DNA from: Mucor racemosus
Taxonomy: Eukaryota; Mucoromycota; Mucoromycetes; Mucorales; Mucoraceae
Direction: 5' to 3'
Length of the DNA: 64,000 bases
Assembly (NCBI GenBank): GCA_027405735.1
Contig: JAPEHQ010000009.1
Span: 1,116,001 to 1,180,000, forward strand
The notes beneath the pieces are model-generated. The model worked only from the letters and a program-made list of their open reading frames with translations, had not been told where the DNA came from and searched no databases. Shown piece by piece: positions 46,181 through 58,496 of this stretch. Every line of letters begins with the position of its first letter. Position 1 is the stretch's first letter. The translations under genes were made by a program, and so were the position numbers.

Positions 46181-47008
46181 CTAAAGGTGAAAACGTTCTT
46201 TGTAAAGCGCAAAAGTAGGAGAAGATGTATCCAGTACATACGCATTTTGTGCAATAAGTTTGTTTGCTTGACCTTTTGTTTCATTTTGACACTCTTCTTC
46301 ATCAAATTCTTCTTCTTCTGTAATAGTTTCTATTTTTGGTGAAGGAAGACTAGATCCTCGAGATGAAGAAGAAGACAACGTGTCATTTTCAAGCCCTGGA
46401 ATAGTTTCAATATCAAGTGGTGATAAAATAACTCCTCTTCTACGGGAAATGGATGGATTATGCTTTTTTAAAGGTCTAGTTTGAGGCTTGATGTCTTGTT
46501 CGGGCTCGGAGGAAGATGTTGTCAATACACGGAATAAAGACGTGAGAGGTTGAGAACGTCTTTGTTCGGGAGTAGAGAAAGGCTGAAGTGTAGGAGAAAC
46601 AATACCAGCTTGTTCTTCTTCGTCCTCTTCTTCACTATCCAAACTCAATAATTTACATAATCTATAATTGATAGCAGAAACCCATAATTCGAGTTCAGTT
46701 TCTGATTTACATTCCATTGTCCAAATCTTTTTTTGATTTTTTGTATATTGATGTTGTTGAGCATATAAAGTTGGTTCTAATCGAAAGCTATAAGGATGAT
46801 TGGGTGAACTTGTAATGATAACTTTGGAAATATCACCAAGATTGACAGTTCTGGAAGCAGTAACAGAATGTTCGTCTTTATAATATCGCATTTCAGAATC
46901 GAGTAATACAAAATATCGAGATTGCCATCTTGATGTACCAAAAGCATTGGTGGTAGTTAATTTTTGTAGCCAACCTGAAAGTGGTGTTGTAGTAAAAGAA
47001 GAGTTCAT
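46181..47008 (-). CDS. PH-domain protein
   Basis: A single exon encodes 275 residues. Residues about 8-118 form a pleckstrin homology domain: LSGWLQKL, WQSRYFVLLDSEMRYYKDE, VNLGDISKV, SFRLEP, and the closing helix ETELELWVSAINYRL with its conserved Trp. The rest is Ser/Glu-rich and disordered. PH domains bind phosphoinositides or proteins at membranes; the ligand cannot be inferred. It converges on the G-gamma gene, 180 bp away. Confidence 0.88.
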   Translation of the reverse strand: MNSSFTTTPLSGWLQKLTTTNAFGTSRWQSRYFVLLDSEMRYYKDEHSVTASRTVNLGDISKVIITSSPNHPYSFRLEPTLYAQQHQYTKNQKKIWTMECKSETELELWVSAINYRLCKLLSLDSEEEDEEEQAGIVSPTLQPFSTPEQRRSQPLTSLFRVLTTSSSEPEQDIKPQTRPLKKHNPSISRRRGVILSPLDIETIPGLENDTLSSSSSRGSSLPSPKIETITEEEEFDEEECQNETKGQANKLIAQNAYVLDTSSPTFALYKERFHL

Positions 47009-49009
47009 GTAGTAAAATTAAATAAAGTATAGACAAGCTAAAAGAAAAAAAAGTAAAATGAAATAGTGCTTATATATATATGCTAATTGAATGATCTGGA
47101 CCCCTCTCTCATCCCCCCCCCCTCTAGTGTTCATTGTAATCTTTGTAATATAACATTTAATTAACAAAACACCGACCTTGGCAACTCTTTCACACTTGAG
47201 CCTTTTTGTCATTAGAAATACTAGACTCAATTGATCTAATCAAAAAGCCTAAATCCTAGTTTAAACATTTGGACTACAGTTTAATATTATGAATAAACAA
47301 ATAGAACTATCTTTTTCACATATTAATTGAATTGTTGTCTGCCAGGACTAAGTTTTTTGTTGAGAGATTCCAGCCCCCACCCCCCTTTTTTAATCAAATA
47401 ATGTCTTTCTTTTTAATTAAATTGCCATATAAAGTAACTTTATGTTGTCTTGGGATCTTATGCCCGGGCCATAAATTGTAGCCATGGTGCCCGGCCAAGT
47501 TATTTCTTGTGCTTTTTTGTTGTACATCTAAAAAAGTATTATATAACTTAATCTAGTCCGGCACCCCGCCATATTAAGAAGATGGATGGTTATGTTCCAC
47601 GGGTAAAGAAGCTTGAACTTTAGCGACCACACTAAAACATTTGGAACTATCTTGGCGCAAAGTATCATACAAATAAGTATGTCGAGTCTTTTTATATAAG
47701 ATAATTAACGACTTTCGGCGTTGTATGCTTACACATAATTTGTAACCATGTAGCACGAGTCCTCTTTTCTTTTTTTATTGTTCTTTAGATATATGCAATA
47801 ATGACAATAAATGATTGGTATCAAAGGCTTGCATTTGGATTGTTTTCATTTAATTACAAATTGAATTTATGTTTGTGTTGATGTTTCAAATTAGAAAGCT
47901 CATGACGATCCTCATTGTTATATATTACGTGCGTATGTATTAAATTGAGGAGGGATTGACTACTGTTGCATTAATTAATGTGGAGCGCAATCATTTTGAT
48001 GTTTCTTTGTTATAGAAATTTTATATATTATGATACTCACAAAATTTTGTACCAAAAAAATAACTATCTTTAAATATAACAACAAAAGCCAAGTCAGTGA
48101 TCCATATTCTTGTTAATGTTTTGTTGCGTTTCAATACGTTCTTTTGAGCTTTTTCGATTGCGTTACATCAAGTTACACAATAACTGTCTAGTTGTTGTCA
48201 TTCATGTTAATTCTAGAATGCCGTGTTCCTGATGCACTTTCAGATACCGATACTTTGATTTAGAGCTTGAATTAGTAAACCTTATTATTTATCATCAACG
48301 CAAGCAGATTGAAGTCTCAGATTATGAAAATCATGGCTGTATATGTCGAAAAATGTCAAACATACCACTAAATAAGCTATCAAAATGTACTGTTCACAAT
48401 GTCATGAATGTTTAAAAAAAAAGGGAGGGGGGATTTTAATCTTTTAACTATACATATTCGCAAATATATTGTTTGGGGCAGATTTGTGTAGCTACTTTAT
48501 TAATACTCTCATATTGTGTTCTGAAAAATATGTGTGATTAAGTTGCCCACCGGTCAAGTTTTCAGCTTCGCAGAGCTTTAGACCGATAATGGGCTTTCGT
48601 TCGAAAAAAAAATAAGAATGCGTTAAGAACAAATACTTATTAGCAGTAGTAATTGTATTTTTCATGGAAAAATTCAATTTTAATTGGCTTTATTTTTGAA
48701 ATCCAAAATTTGAGGGATTGTAATGCCACAATATTAATAGAAATCTCGAAGCTAAAAGACATACACGTATTTTATAAATGAAGTAATGGCTGAGTTCTCA
48801 AAATGGGGGGGGGGCGGTTTCAATGAATCAAAATTTTCAATGTTTGTTATTTGGCTTTGAAATTACTTGGTAAAGCATATAAAATACCTTGGAATCTGTT
48901 ATATATTTGTCTCTAAACCACTTTTAAGCAGACGTAATGTCAGCATATGTATATCTGGTGAACCACTTCGGCCAAGGTTTCTAGCTATTCAAACATACAC
49001 AGCGTATTA
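47009..49009. other. Non-coding region between the last gene and R1 copy D
   Basis: No gene is supported. It contains C and G runs (about 47115-47125, 48421-48434, 48805-48815) and a GC-rich patch at about 47459-47497 with the palindrome GCCCGGGC. Open frames are short and unrelated to known families. This marks the end of the gene island. Confidence 0.55.
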
Positions 49010-51430
49010 TGTACACTAGAAAAGTGAATTCACTGCTTTTTCCTAAAAACTGGGTCTCACTTTTTATTCCTGCCCTACTTTTTTTTTCACTAAATAACGC
49101 CAAGAAAAAACTATATGAAAATGTACCTGAAATGTTCAATTTTAATACAAAAACAAGTATCCAAAAATATCCTATGTTTTACAGTTGTCATGACATTTTC
49201 AGTGCTAATGTTCCAGATTTTCACACGTATTTCACTGATAAAAATTGAAAGCTTTGCGCCTTCATATCTCTGAAAAAGAAATAAGCTATGCTAACACTTT
49301 ATAATAATAAAACTTACTTGTTTTGGCGTGCCCTATAACATATTTTGAAATAAAAATTTTCAAAGCACTTTTATTTTATTTTTTTCATTTTTTGGCATTT
49401 TTCTAGTAGATTTCAAAATATTTGTTAAATTGAGCAGCGTTTGTTTTACATCCATACCATGAATCCCATCAAACTCTATTGAGCCTAATTTAGTTTTTTT
49501 CAAAATAATTATTTTTCGTAGAGATATTCTCGAAAATGTGTACAAAGGAATACTGTCGCTTCTAGCGTCAATTCTCCCCCTATATATCCTCATCCCAAAT
49601 TCTGAATTTGAAAACATTTTTGACAAAAATTAAGTTTTCTCTACGTAATATGCAGCTAGAAGGTTCAATAATAGCTCAATGGATAGACAATTGTTTTGTA
49701 CGTTATTTTCATTAATTATATTTGAAATGTGCTTATGAAACGTTATACGTATCTTCACAAAAGCTTCAAAATTTCAATCACATTTTACGCAAAATTTAAT
49801 ATACGATTTTTATTTGAATTTTATTATGATGGATGCAGAATTCAAAACTGTACAAAAAACATTTAATCAACTAGTTCAACTTAATTTGCAGTTCATGAAC
49901 CATTAAACGATTTTGTTTTTTCCATCATTTTTTGATCGATTTGGGAAATCAATTTTGAACCCCAGTCAGTATAGGTTTAAGCTGTAATGTGAATTATTAT
50001 CTTGATTATCTTGATGAAAAATCAATATTTTTTGCTGAACCAAAAAATCTCGAGTAGCTGTCAGTTGAATCTATCTTACGAATACAAAAGTTTAACAACT
50101 CAATTTATGTGCTTAATTTTTACAATCGATTTTAAGCCAATCTTGGTAAACATTAAGCCAGTACATTTATATTATTCAGGTATTAAATCTTCTATTTTCG
50201 GACAGATATCAATTGCCCGTAGAGAAAAGTTACGTCTTTGTTGAATATCTCAAGTAATTCGACTCAATGTTGGACGAAAACATTGGAACTGAAGTGAACT
50301 AAGCTAGATTCCCATCATAAAATACCTAAATTAAATGTCATCTCATTTGAAACCATGCTATCAAAGATAAGACTATATAGTAAATAGACAATTGCATAAA
50401 GATAGCAAGGGTATAATATTCAAATAAGAGATGCTAAAATACTAAAGTAATGTGGGATATCCTAAATAAAAGATACAAAAAGTACATGCTTATCAAGTAG
50501 AACAAGTAAGGGCTGTTCTGAAAGCATGATTGACAAACTATATTTAAAACACCGTTCTTGATCCACCAAATCAATAACCAAACAACCCAACATTTATACT
50601 CAAAATTAATGGAATCGCTGACAATTTCAGTGCAATTGCAAGATAGTAAATAATCACCAAATAATATAAATAGAGACGTAAAATAACCATTTTATTTCAC
50701 ATTATCCATATTTTAATAAAGAAGGATTTTAACAGTATTCTTTATCGCTTTTTACACCCATATTTTACTGCAGGAACACCATCTGAAAACCATCTAAAAC
50801 CTACTTTTTACAACTAGCATACTGTAAAAAACCGACAATAGAAAAACCTTATCTCAACAAATTTTAGTCCTAATAACTTCCAACTTTAAATTATAGTCGG
50901 TGTGCATTTTTTACGTATTGATTGATTTATCGAGACTTTGTAAATTAAAATCAACGTAAAAAGTACCGTTCATTAGAATGAATTAAATATGGGTTTATAT
51001 AGTTATTGGAATTGTGTGATAAGATCTAATGGACAGGGATCCATTAGATGTGACAATAGATATTATTATTAATGTGTATGGATATAACATGTTATGTTTC
51101 AGTGGTAATATTGCTATAAGTTATGTTTCATTATTAGTTCCTGGGTGACAGGAACCAGTTACTGGGTAGATAAGATCTACTAGATTTGTCGGAGATCTTC
51201 TATATATCGAATGTTGTAATTCTGATAGATCATTGATCTCAAAAAAGGGCAACTTCCGTAACCTAGTGTGTACCAAGAAAATCATTGCCAAAACGCTCCC
51301 ATGACTTGTTGCTACTATTGCTGAAAAAAATTAAAAATACGATATCTATGAATACTGATCCAAGTAAGCAATCACCCCACATGGATATAGGTATGAATAG
51401 ATGCTACATATATTTCAGATATATAAATAA
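49010..51430 (+). repeat. Dispersed repeat R1, copy D
   Basis: It parallels copy A throughout: the CTAAATAACGCCAAGAAAAA segment near 49090, the AATTTAGTTTTTTTCAAAA segment near 49490, CTAATAACTTCCAA near 50870, and a terminal part with ACTGATCCAAGTAAGC near 51353. It is longer than copy A because of extra AT-rich stretches (about 50270-50760 and 50950-51290), which may be secondary insertions. Frames are broken. Confidence 0.8.
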
Positions 51431-51434
51431 AATG

Positions 51435-52230
51435 TAATGGCCACTAGGGATGAACTATGCTTCCCATGGGCATAATGATCTGCATAGATGGCCAGAATAA
51501 AAAATTTTGTGCGGATCAGGCAGCCCAGATGAGCAGAGCAATGAGATCAAAATTTTTTAGTGAGTTTATTAAAGTATATCAATCATAATATAATTAATAG
51601 CAAAGATAATTTGAATGATTTAAAGCAGATGTGCGTTACCCTGATTCAACAGAATTATTACCTTATTGACGAGATACTGTATATCAATTTGAAATTTGGG
51701 GTTTGAAAGAGTTCTGCCCATGTTCTTCTTTCGGGGACCAAATGAGAACAACCACAACAACCTGTTTGGCAACGCTAAAAGTATATATTATGACTTTGTA
51801 AATTCCTGCTTGTAACACACAAAATCTTTTTTCTTCCCTATTCTTTCCTCAGCTCCTTTATTTACGTTTAAAACTACAACAAAAAGACCAATATTTTTTA
51901 TAAACTGAAATCAAGTATCAGGTACAAGTACATGTTTTTCCTATTGTTTATTTGGAAATAAATTATTAGCTGTAAATTTTAGGGCGCGTTATAATATTTT
52001 TCTCAAGCAAAAAAAGCATCCAAGTCTTAGTCATTTTGCTGCATCATCTACGTTATAATTAATGCTTTTTTGGTCTAAAATCGATATCTATCTACTAAAA
52101 AAATGGGGATTATTATAAAAGTATGTATAGTATTGACTTGATTTGAAAGAATGAATAAACTCATGTTAGTCTATTTAGTTTCTAAAAAGCCATTTTCGTC
52201 TACTTAGTGGGCACCAGCTAAGAAGAAGAA
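51435..52230 (-). repeat. Repeat segment G, copy 2
   Basis: The reverse complement matches 17090-17960 closely, for example GGGCATAATGATCTGCATAG and CTTCTTTCGGGGACCAAATG. It adjoins R1 copy D on the left and a dynein fragment on the right, so its context differs from copy 1. Confidence 0.8.
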
Positions 52231-52339
52231 AACAAGATGTTGTCTTGTATATCACTACCACCTATCAAAGGTGACACCATATTTATTACTTATTAGCTTG
52301 TTATTAATAATTGATTTTACTAATAAATCAATTTTTATA

Positions 52340-52475
52340 GGTCAAAAGTAAGTTTGTTCTGGTAAAGCATTGAATAAATTGGTTTGGGCCAACGAGGGTA
52401 AAAAGGTGGCAATAGGTTCCAATGATGGCCATGTTTATGTTTATGTTTACGGTTTATAATATTGGAGGTAAGACT
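52340..52475 (+). pseudogene. Dynein intermediate chain gene fragment, copy 2
   Basis: The plus strand reads KALNKLVWANEGKKVAIGSN followed by DGHVYVYVY, the last WD-repeat segment of the intermediate chain. The upstream LWNLN segment seen in copies 1, 3 and 4 is missing. It is directly followed by repeat F copy 2. Confidence 0.75.
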
Positions 52476-52479
52476 AATA

Positions 52480-53330
52480 AAACTTGATGTAAATTACCTC
52501 TAACGAAATAATTATAAAGTGAGACTATATTATCACCAAATACAGTAACATACAATATTAAAATGTAAAACAGTTTACAGTGATAAGCTTGAATCAAGTG
52601 GGTACAGCATTGTAAATTCTTCAAAAAGTTCTCAAGTATTATAAAATCTCTTATTTTTAAGACTTACAAGGCTTATAAGCGGAATATTATTTTCAAAAAT
52701 TATTCTTGTCCAGATCATCAATTTTGACAATTTTTAAATTTTTTTTTCTGATTTTGTAAATCTAGAGTTAATTATATTACCAACTATGAAAACAAAAAAT
52801 ATACACATATGAAAAATTTAGCGCTCTATTTGCTCAATAAAAAATAACAAACATTTTTACTACAAAATATTACATGAAAATCCTTTAACCAAAAATTCGT
52901 TTTTGGGGCAAAAGTACAAAGTTTCATTACTTAACATTTAATATTAAGCTTTCATAAAATGTGTATTATTTATGGCTACAATTTCCTCTCATAATGTAGT
53001 ATATTTAAACGTTGATTATGGTATCAAAATTTGATTTTTCTTTTTTTTTATCTAAATCATGAGTATTGGTAAGGATAAAATGAGTCCCAAAAATGTCCGC
53101 TAAAAAAACTGAATTTTCAGACCGTACGTGGTTAAATATAAGAAAAGTAAAAAAAAAACGCATTTTTATTTAAAACTTAGATATATACCATAGTCTAAGG
53201 TCTAACAGACCTAGCCGTTCGATCTTGCTATGTAGCTCAGTTACGGCGTCGCTCTGCGGGCTCGCTTTTGCAATTTTTTAACGAATCTATGATATGACTG
53301 ACGGTTTTTCTGGTAGAAAAATGTATGTTT
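52480..53330 (+). repeat. Repeat family F, copy 2
   Basis: Nearly identical to 55790-56640, including the CAGACCGTACGTGGTTAAAT segment and the tail with GACCTAGCCGTTCGATCTTG. The high similarity of copies 2 and 3 indicates recent duplication or gene conversion. Confidence 0.88.
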
Positions 53331-53334
53331 CTGT

Positions 53335-53880
53335 CGTATATTTTCAGGTTTGATAAATAATACTTAAAAAAGAATACAATTAAAAGAGAATGAGTAATTA
53401 ATCAGTTCTTTAACTGTATAATAAAAACAAGATGCCGTTTATTTAGATATAAAAGTATGGCGTTTTATATTGCTTTGACATTGAGATCCTGAGATGTAAT
53501 TTAAGGCACTATTCAACCATTAAATTTGTTTGATAGTAATCTATGGATTGAAATGGATCAATCACAATTTAACTGTTCTTGCAGAGCTTGTTGTGAGTTG
53601 TCTTGTTTCAATGCTGCGCTTAATGTGCTTATTAGATGTTGATTTGATAGCTACTTGATTGGTTAACCACTGGAATGAAATAATATGGTGTCATAATTGA
53701 GGTCCAAGCGTTCTTCTTGGTAATTACTGGATCAAGCTTGGTACGCTAGGAGTTTTTTATATCCGATATCAAGACTTTGCACTTCAATACATGTTGTAGT
53801 CAATATATTGTAAGATGTATTAGTACTGTCGAAGGTGATAATGTATGATACTAGGTAAAATACCACACAAAGCCTACTTT
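53335..53880 (+). repeat. Repeat family E, copy 2
   Basis: It matches 61948-62480 over its full length and 14004-14330 over the first 330 bp. Landmarks are GGTCCAAGCGTTCTTCTTGG and CTTGGTACGCTAGGAGTTTT. It follows F copy 2 with no gap. Confidence 0.85.
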
Positions 53881-55207
53881 TGAATGAAAATACTAATTAT
53901 TCTGATTAACATTAATAGGTTCAAAAAGCATTGTTAAGTGAAATCATTGTTATTAAATTGCATAATTTGATATGCAGAAAAACCCTGAAGTATTCATTCT
54001 TTTTTTTTTGGCAGTGCTACAAATCATCGTTCAGTATGACTAAATATTGATGAATTAGAGAAATACAGCTGGTAAAAACTGATATCCAACAATGTACATC
54101 GACATTAAGTTAGATAAAAAGTACTGCTTTCATTGTGTAGTGGTAGAAATCGCAACATTTTGATGGATAGAAATTACAGGACCAAGATGTTGTATTTGCC
54201 TCAGGATTTTTAAAAGGGTTTAAAAGCATACTTCATCAAACTTACTTAGATGTTAAATACTCATCATGTGTGTTTATATATATTCAAGATAACCAACTAA
54301 AATACAATCAGAACTAGATATATTTACTCAAGTATATGTATAAGGAAAAAAGGATCAAGATGTCCAACTATGAGTATAAAAATCAGGTATTTATATGTTT
54401 TAGGAGCGCGGATATAGGATATAACATTCGATAGTTAAATCTGGATTTCATAAGTTGGACGACCAGTTGTATGACGTTTTGATGGGAATATATTGACCAG
54501 AAGCAGTTCCAACAAGGAGGAGGCAAAGTTAAGTAGATAGAATATTTTTTGATGGTTGATTAAACGGGAGAATGTTCTTTATAACAGAAAAAATCAATGT
54601 GAATCGCAGGTAAAGATTTACATTGGCTCAGGTTAAAAAATATTACATCATCTTAGACTAAATATAATATATAATATAATAATCACTCCACCTTATTCCT
54701 TAATTGAAATAAAGTTGATATGCATTATTCCTTATGTCGGTTTTCGAGGATATCAAACAGCCAATTTTGAAGCCAATTCCATTTCTAACTCACATTGAAA
54801 TGTAATTCTTATAAATAGTCTTTTAAACCAAGACCTACTAGAAGCTCTTGGTTCTTTCTTTTACCATTAGTTTTTCTAGTAATAAAGCCTACGTTCTCCA
54901 TGATAAATGTTACTAGTCTTTATTATTATTCTTTCTATAAATAAGATTGTATGTATCCATAAACTCTCACCTTACAGTTCCTAACTCTCATCATCATGTC
55001 CAGATAACTAATTAAGAACTTATTACGATGAACCATACTTTCTGCGCTCATTATTAATAATACATATTCCATAATCCAACTCAATATTTAGTCAGTATCC
55101 TAAAAAATGTGCTATCAGTATCATCTTGTTTTTATTTAATTGCTGCATTATTAAAACCAAGCTTTTCATAGCTTATAACAATGACAATGGGATGTTTCTG
55201 ATTTTAG
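53881..55207 (+). repeat. Repeat segment X, copy 2, with inserted sequence
   Basis: The two ends (53881-54300 and about 55130-55207) are the reverse complement of 15880-16340. The middle 54300-55130 has no partner in copy 1 and may be an insertion. No coding sequence is seen. Confidence 0.65.
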
Positions 55208-55432
55208 ATTGGCATTTTTTATCATAAGGTGGGCTGATGATACGTTTGATACTACTGTAGATGGAACCAGTAAATTTAATTTATGGAATTTGAATGCAAA
55301 TACCGGGGAACCATTTGTAGGTACTACTTAATAAGTTGGTTATAGTAAAGCATTGAATAAACTGGCTTGGGATAAAGAGAGTAAAAAGGCTGCAATAGGT
55401 CTCAGTGATGGCCATGTTTATGTTCATGATTG
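55208..55432 (+). pseudogene. Dynein intermediate chain gene fragment, copy 3
   Basis: This is the longest fragment. It reads RWADDTFDTTVDGTSKFNLW, then NLNANTGEPFVGTT, two stop codons, and SKALNKLAWDKESKKAAIG with LSDGHVYVHD. It corresponds to the C-terminal WD repeats of cytoplasmic dynein intermediate chain. The stops show it is not functional. Confidence 0.8.
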
Positions 55433-55789
55433 CTACAAAAATAGTAATTAAACAAAAAAAGCGTTGCGACTACAATTATAACTCTTTGATATTTGTTTAA
55501 GATATAAAGTAAAAGCAAAAAAGGTTTATGGATTACCATAGCCTTTGTGATATAGAGTATATACTATTTTCTAATTCTATTAATAATACAGTAATAAGAT
55601 CTTGAAGCAAAATCTTCATGGTTTAGTTCCTAGTTTGGAAGTACCAGTGATACAATTTGACATTTTAAAGTTTTGTATGATTTAAAGTTATTAGATCTTA
55701 GATGTTGACTAAGATCAATTTGTTGATTACTAAACAAACTTGGTATATGTAGTTTACTACAATGATGTTGGAGGGGTAAGAGTAAAACT

Positions 55790-56640
55790 TACTGTAAATT
55801 AACTCTAGCGCAATAATTATAAAGTAAGACTATATTATCATCATATAAACTACCACACAATATTAACATGTATAAATATTTACAGTAATAAGCTTGAATC
55901 AAGTGGGTACAGCATCGTAAATTCTTGAAAAAGTTCTCGAGTATTATAAAATCTCTTATTTCTAAGACTTACAAGGCTTATAAGCGGAATAGTAATTTAG
56001 AAAATTATTTTCGTCCAGATCATCAATTTCGACAATTTTTAAATTTTTTTTTCTGATTTTGTAAATCTAGAGTTAATTATATTACCAACTATGAAAACAA
56101 AAAATATACACATATGAAAAACTTAGCGCTCGATTTGCTCAATAAAAAATAGCAAACATTTTTACTACAAAATATTACATGAAAATCCTTTAACCAAAAA
56201 TTCGTTTTTGGGGCAAAAGTACAAAGTTTCATTACTTAACATTTAATATTAAGCTTTCATAAAATGTGTATTATTTATGGCTACAATTTCCTCTCATAAT
56301 GTAGTATATTTAAACGTTGATTATGGTATCAGAATTTGATTTTTCTTTTTTTTTATCTAAATCATGAGTATTGGTAAGAATAAAATGAGTCCCAAAAATG
56401 TCCGCTACAAAAACTGAATTTTCAGACCGTACGTGGTTAAATATAAGAAAAGTAAAAAAAAAAAACGCATTTTTATTTAAAACTTAGATATATACCATAG
56501 TCTAAGGTCTAACAGACCTAGCCGTTCGATCTTGCTATGCTCAATTACGGCGTTGCTCTACGCGCTCGCTTTTGCAATTTTTTAACAAATCTATGATATG
56601 ACAGGCAAAGTTTCTGGTAGAATAATGTAGGTCTCTAGGA
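55790..56640 (+). repeat. Repeat family F, copy 3
   Basis: Almost identical to copy 2 (52480-53330); differences are scattered single bases and one short indel in the A run near 56455. It follows dynein fragment 3 after about 350 bp of unmatched sequence. Confidence 0.88.
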
Positions 56641-57247
56641 TAACAGACATTGCCTATTTTGTTTATTATTTTATGGTTGAGGCGCTGTAATAATGCTGCT
56701 TTTACATTGTGTGAAAAAATGAAAATAAAACACGTAATAAATAATATATAAGATGTTGTTTTATTCTTTTAAGATAAGATAAAGATCTTCATGGCTAATG
56801 AAAGTCTTTGCTATTTATATTAATTGTCTAATCTAAAGGGAATGGAAATCTAAAAGTAATGGATCATTGTAACTGACCAATGATTATCTAGAAAGGTTGA
56901 TGAAATGTGTTGAGTTGTTATGTACATTGGTAGATGGCAAAGTTATTGGTTCTTCATGAATGTAAAAATTTATGGACTTGTTTAATAAACATGATAAAAA
57001 ATTTATGGACTTGTTTATCAACAAGTTCCTTGGTTCTATCTTTGAATACACTTTGATTTGGTTGTACAGGATGTCAATTGTATGTACGCGAGATTGACAT
57101 TTAATTTGTGATTCAAATAATAAACTTTTACTATAATGACAATTACCGTTCTATGACACATTGGTCGAAATGAGCAGTTTAGCAGGGTTTTAATTGCGCT
57201 AAATAATGTAAATCCTTGAAAATCCTTTTCTATGTGTGTTGCTAAAC
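56641..57247 (+). repeat. Mosaic segment shared with 63480-63640
   Basis: Parts of this stretch are found inverted at 63480-63640, for example GCAGGGTTTTAATTGCGCTA with AATCCTTGAAAATCCTTTTC. Between them lies AT-rich sequence without partner. No gene. Confidence 0.6.
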
Positions 57248-57455
57248 ATGGCCATCACTGGAACCTATTATTACCACATTTTTGCCCTCTGTGTCCCAAG
57301 CCAATTTATTCACTGCCATGCCCCACCAGAACCAACTTAAGTACATACAAATAGTTCCTGAGCATTTGCATTAAAATTTCATAAATCAAATTGACTGATT
57401 CCATCTATAAAAGTATCAAACGTATCATCAGCCCGCCTTATAATAAATGTTTCGT
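57248..57455 (-). pseudogene. Dynein intermediate chain gene fragment, copy 4
   Basis: On the minus strand the order is again RRADDTFDTFID-like, a degraded NANAQEPF-like stretch, then NKLAWDTEGKNVVIGSS-like sequence and GHV. Together with copy 3 it forms the two arms of an inverted arrangement about 2.2 kb across. Frames are broken. Confidence 0.7.
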
Positions 57456-57529
57456 TGAGAGTGAGTGAACTTACTGACCTTCATACAAGGCATAAATAGA
57501 AGATAACCAACTTTTTGTTCAAACCTATC

Positions 57530-57960
57530 GAATGCACAATAGCCTGTGAAAGCTGATACTGTATCTGAAATGCTTTTAATAAATATTTATATCTATGCCC
57601 ATTTGGAGTCGCAGCTTACTTGGATCAGTATTTATAGATGCCTTATTTAAATTGTTTTCAATAAAAGTGTGCAACAAAATATAGGTGCACTTCGGCGATT
57701 ATTTTCTCAACACAAAGTAGGTTGTGGAAGCTGCCATTCAACATCATCACGTGGAAGATGATGCGTAACAAACTCTCGTGCAAATTTGGAAGTTACTTGG
57801 ATCGAAGTTCCTCAGGATACGGTTTTGTTGCCACTTGAATTTTGGATGGTTTCAGATGGTTCTCGGATAATTTTCAAAACTTTTCGTCCAATATTGAGTC
57901 AAATTCAGTTAAATTCTCAAAATAGATGTATCTTGTCTCTATAGGCCATTAATTTCTCTC
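57530..57960 (-). repeat. Dispersed repeat R1, partial inverted copy
   Basis: The reverse complement matches the 3' part of R1, including the GGCATCTATAAATACTGATC segment and CCATCTGAAACCATCC. It resembles 2000-2385 and 50760-51420. The 5' R1 part is absent. Confidence 0.6.
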
Positions 57961-58496
57961 CCGAAATAAAATTGCTAATATATACCGCTCTCTAGAACAA
58001 TAATTTCTATAACACAGATGATTGTATTTACAGTGTGGTTCAAGTTTATAAACAGCATTTCAATCAAATTACACAGAATTTTGAAGACGTCATCAATGGA
58101 ACTCAAATTTTAGGGTTTATTCAAAAACACGATGGCCCCCTGTTTTTTTTTTGTTTTTTTTTGACAACCAGGTAAATTTGATGAAGCAAAACCTTATGGT
58201 TTGGTGGAATCACGAGTCTATCTTGTACGTGCCTTATCCGTTGGCTAAGGTCTACTATAGTATCTCGCAAGATAAAGTTTTATACGTAGCTGCTGAAGGT
58301 TAGGTGGGAGTTTCGACGTTAAAGTAACGACTAGTGCGTGAAATTTTAACGAAGCTTCTATTATAAACTTTCCTAGTATTCTAGGTTTGAGTAAAAGAAA
58401 GTTAAACAAGAACAGCTTACTTGTTTAACTTTCTTTTAGCTCATCCTGGTACAGGGTTTATTCTATCTGCGTTTGGTTCTTTGGATTATTTACCTG
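57961..58496. other. Spacer with a perfect 19-bp hairpin
   Basis: No gene is supported. At 58392-58410 and 58420-58438 lie perfect inverted arms (TAAAAGAAAGTTAAACAAG and its complement) around a 9-nt loop. A T-rich run lies near 58143. Confidence 0.7.

Noticed and set aside
47459..47497. GC-rich patch with GCCCGGGC palindrome as a regulatory island
   Set aside because: It is short, imperfect beyond 8 bp and not beside a gene start; it may be chance.
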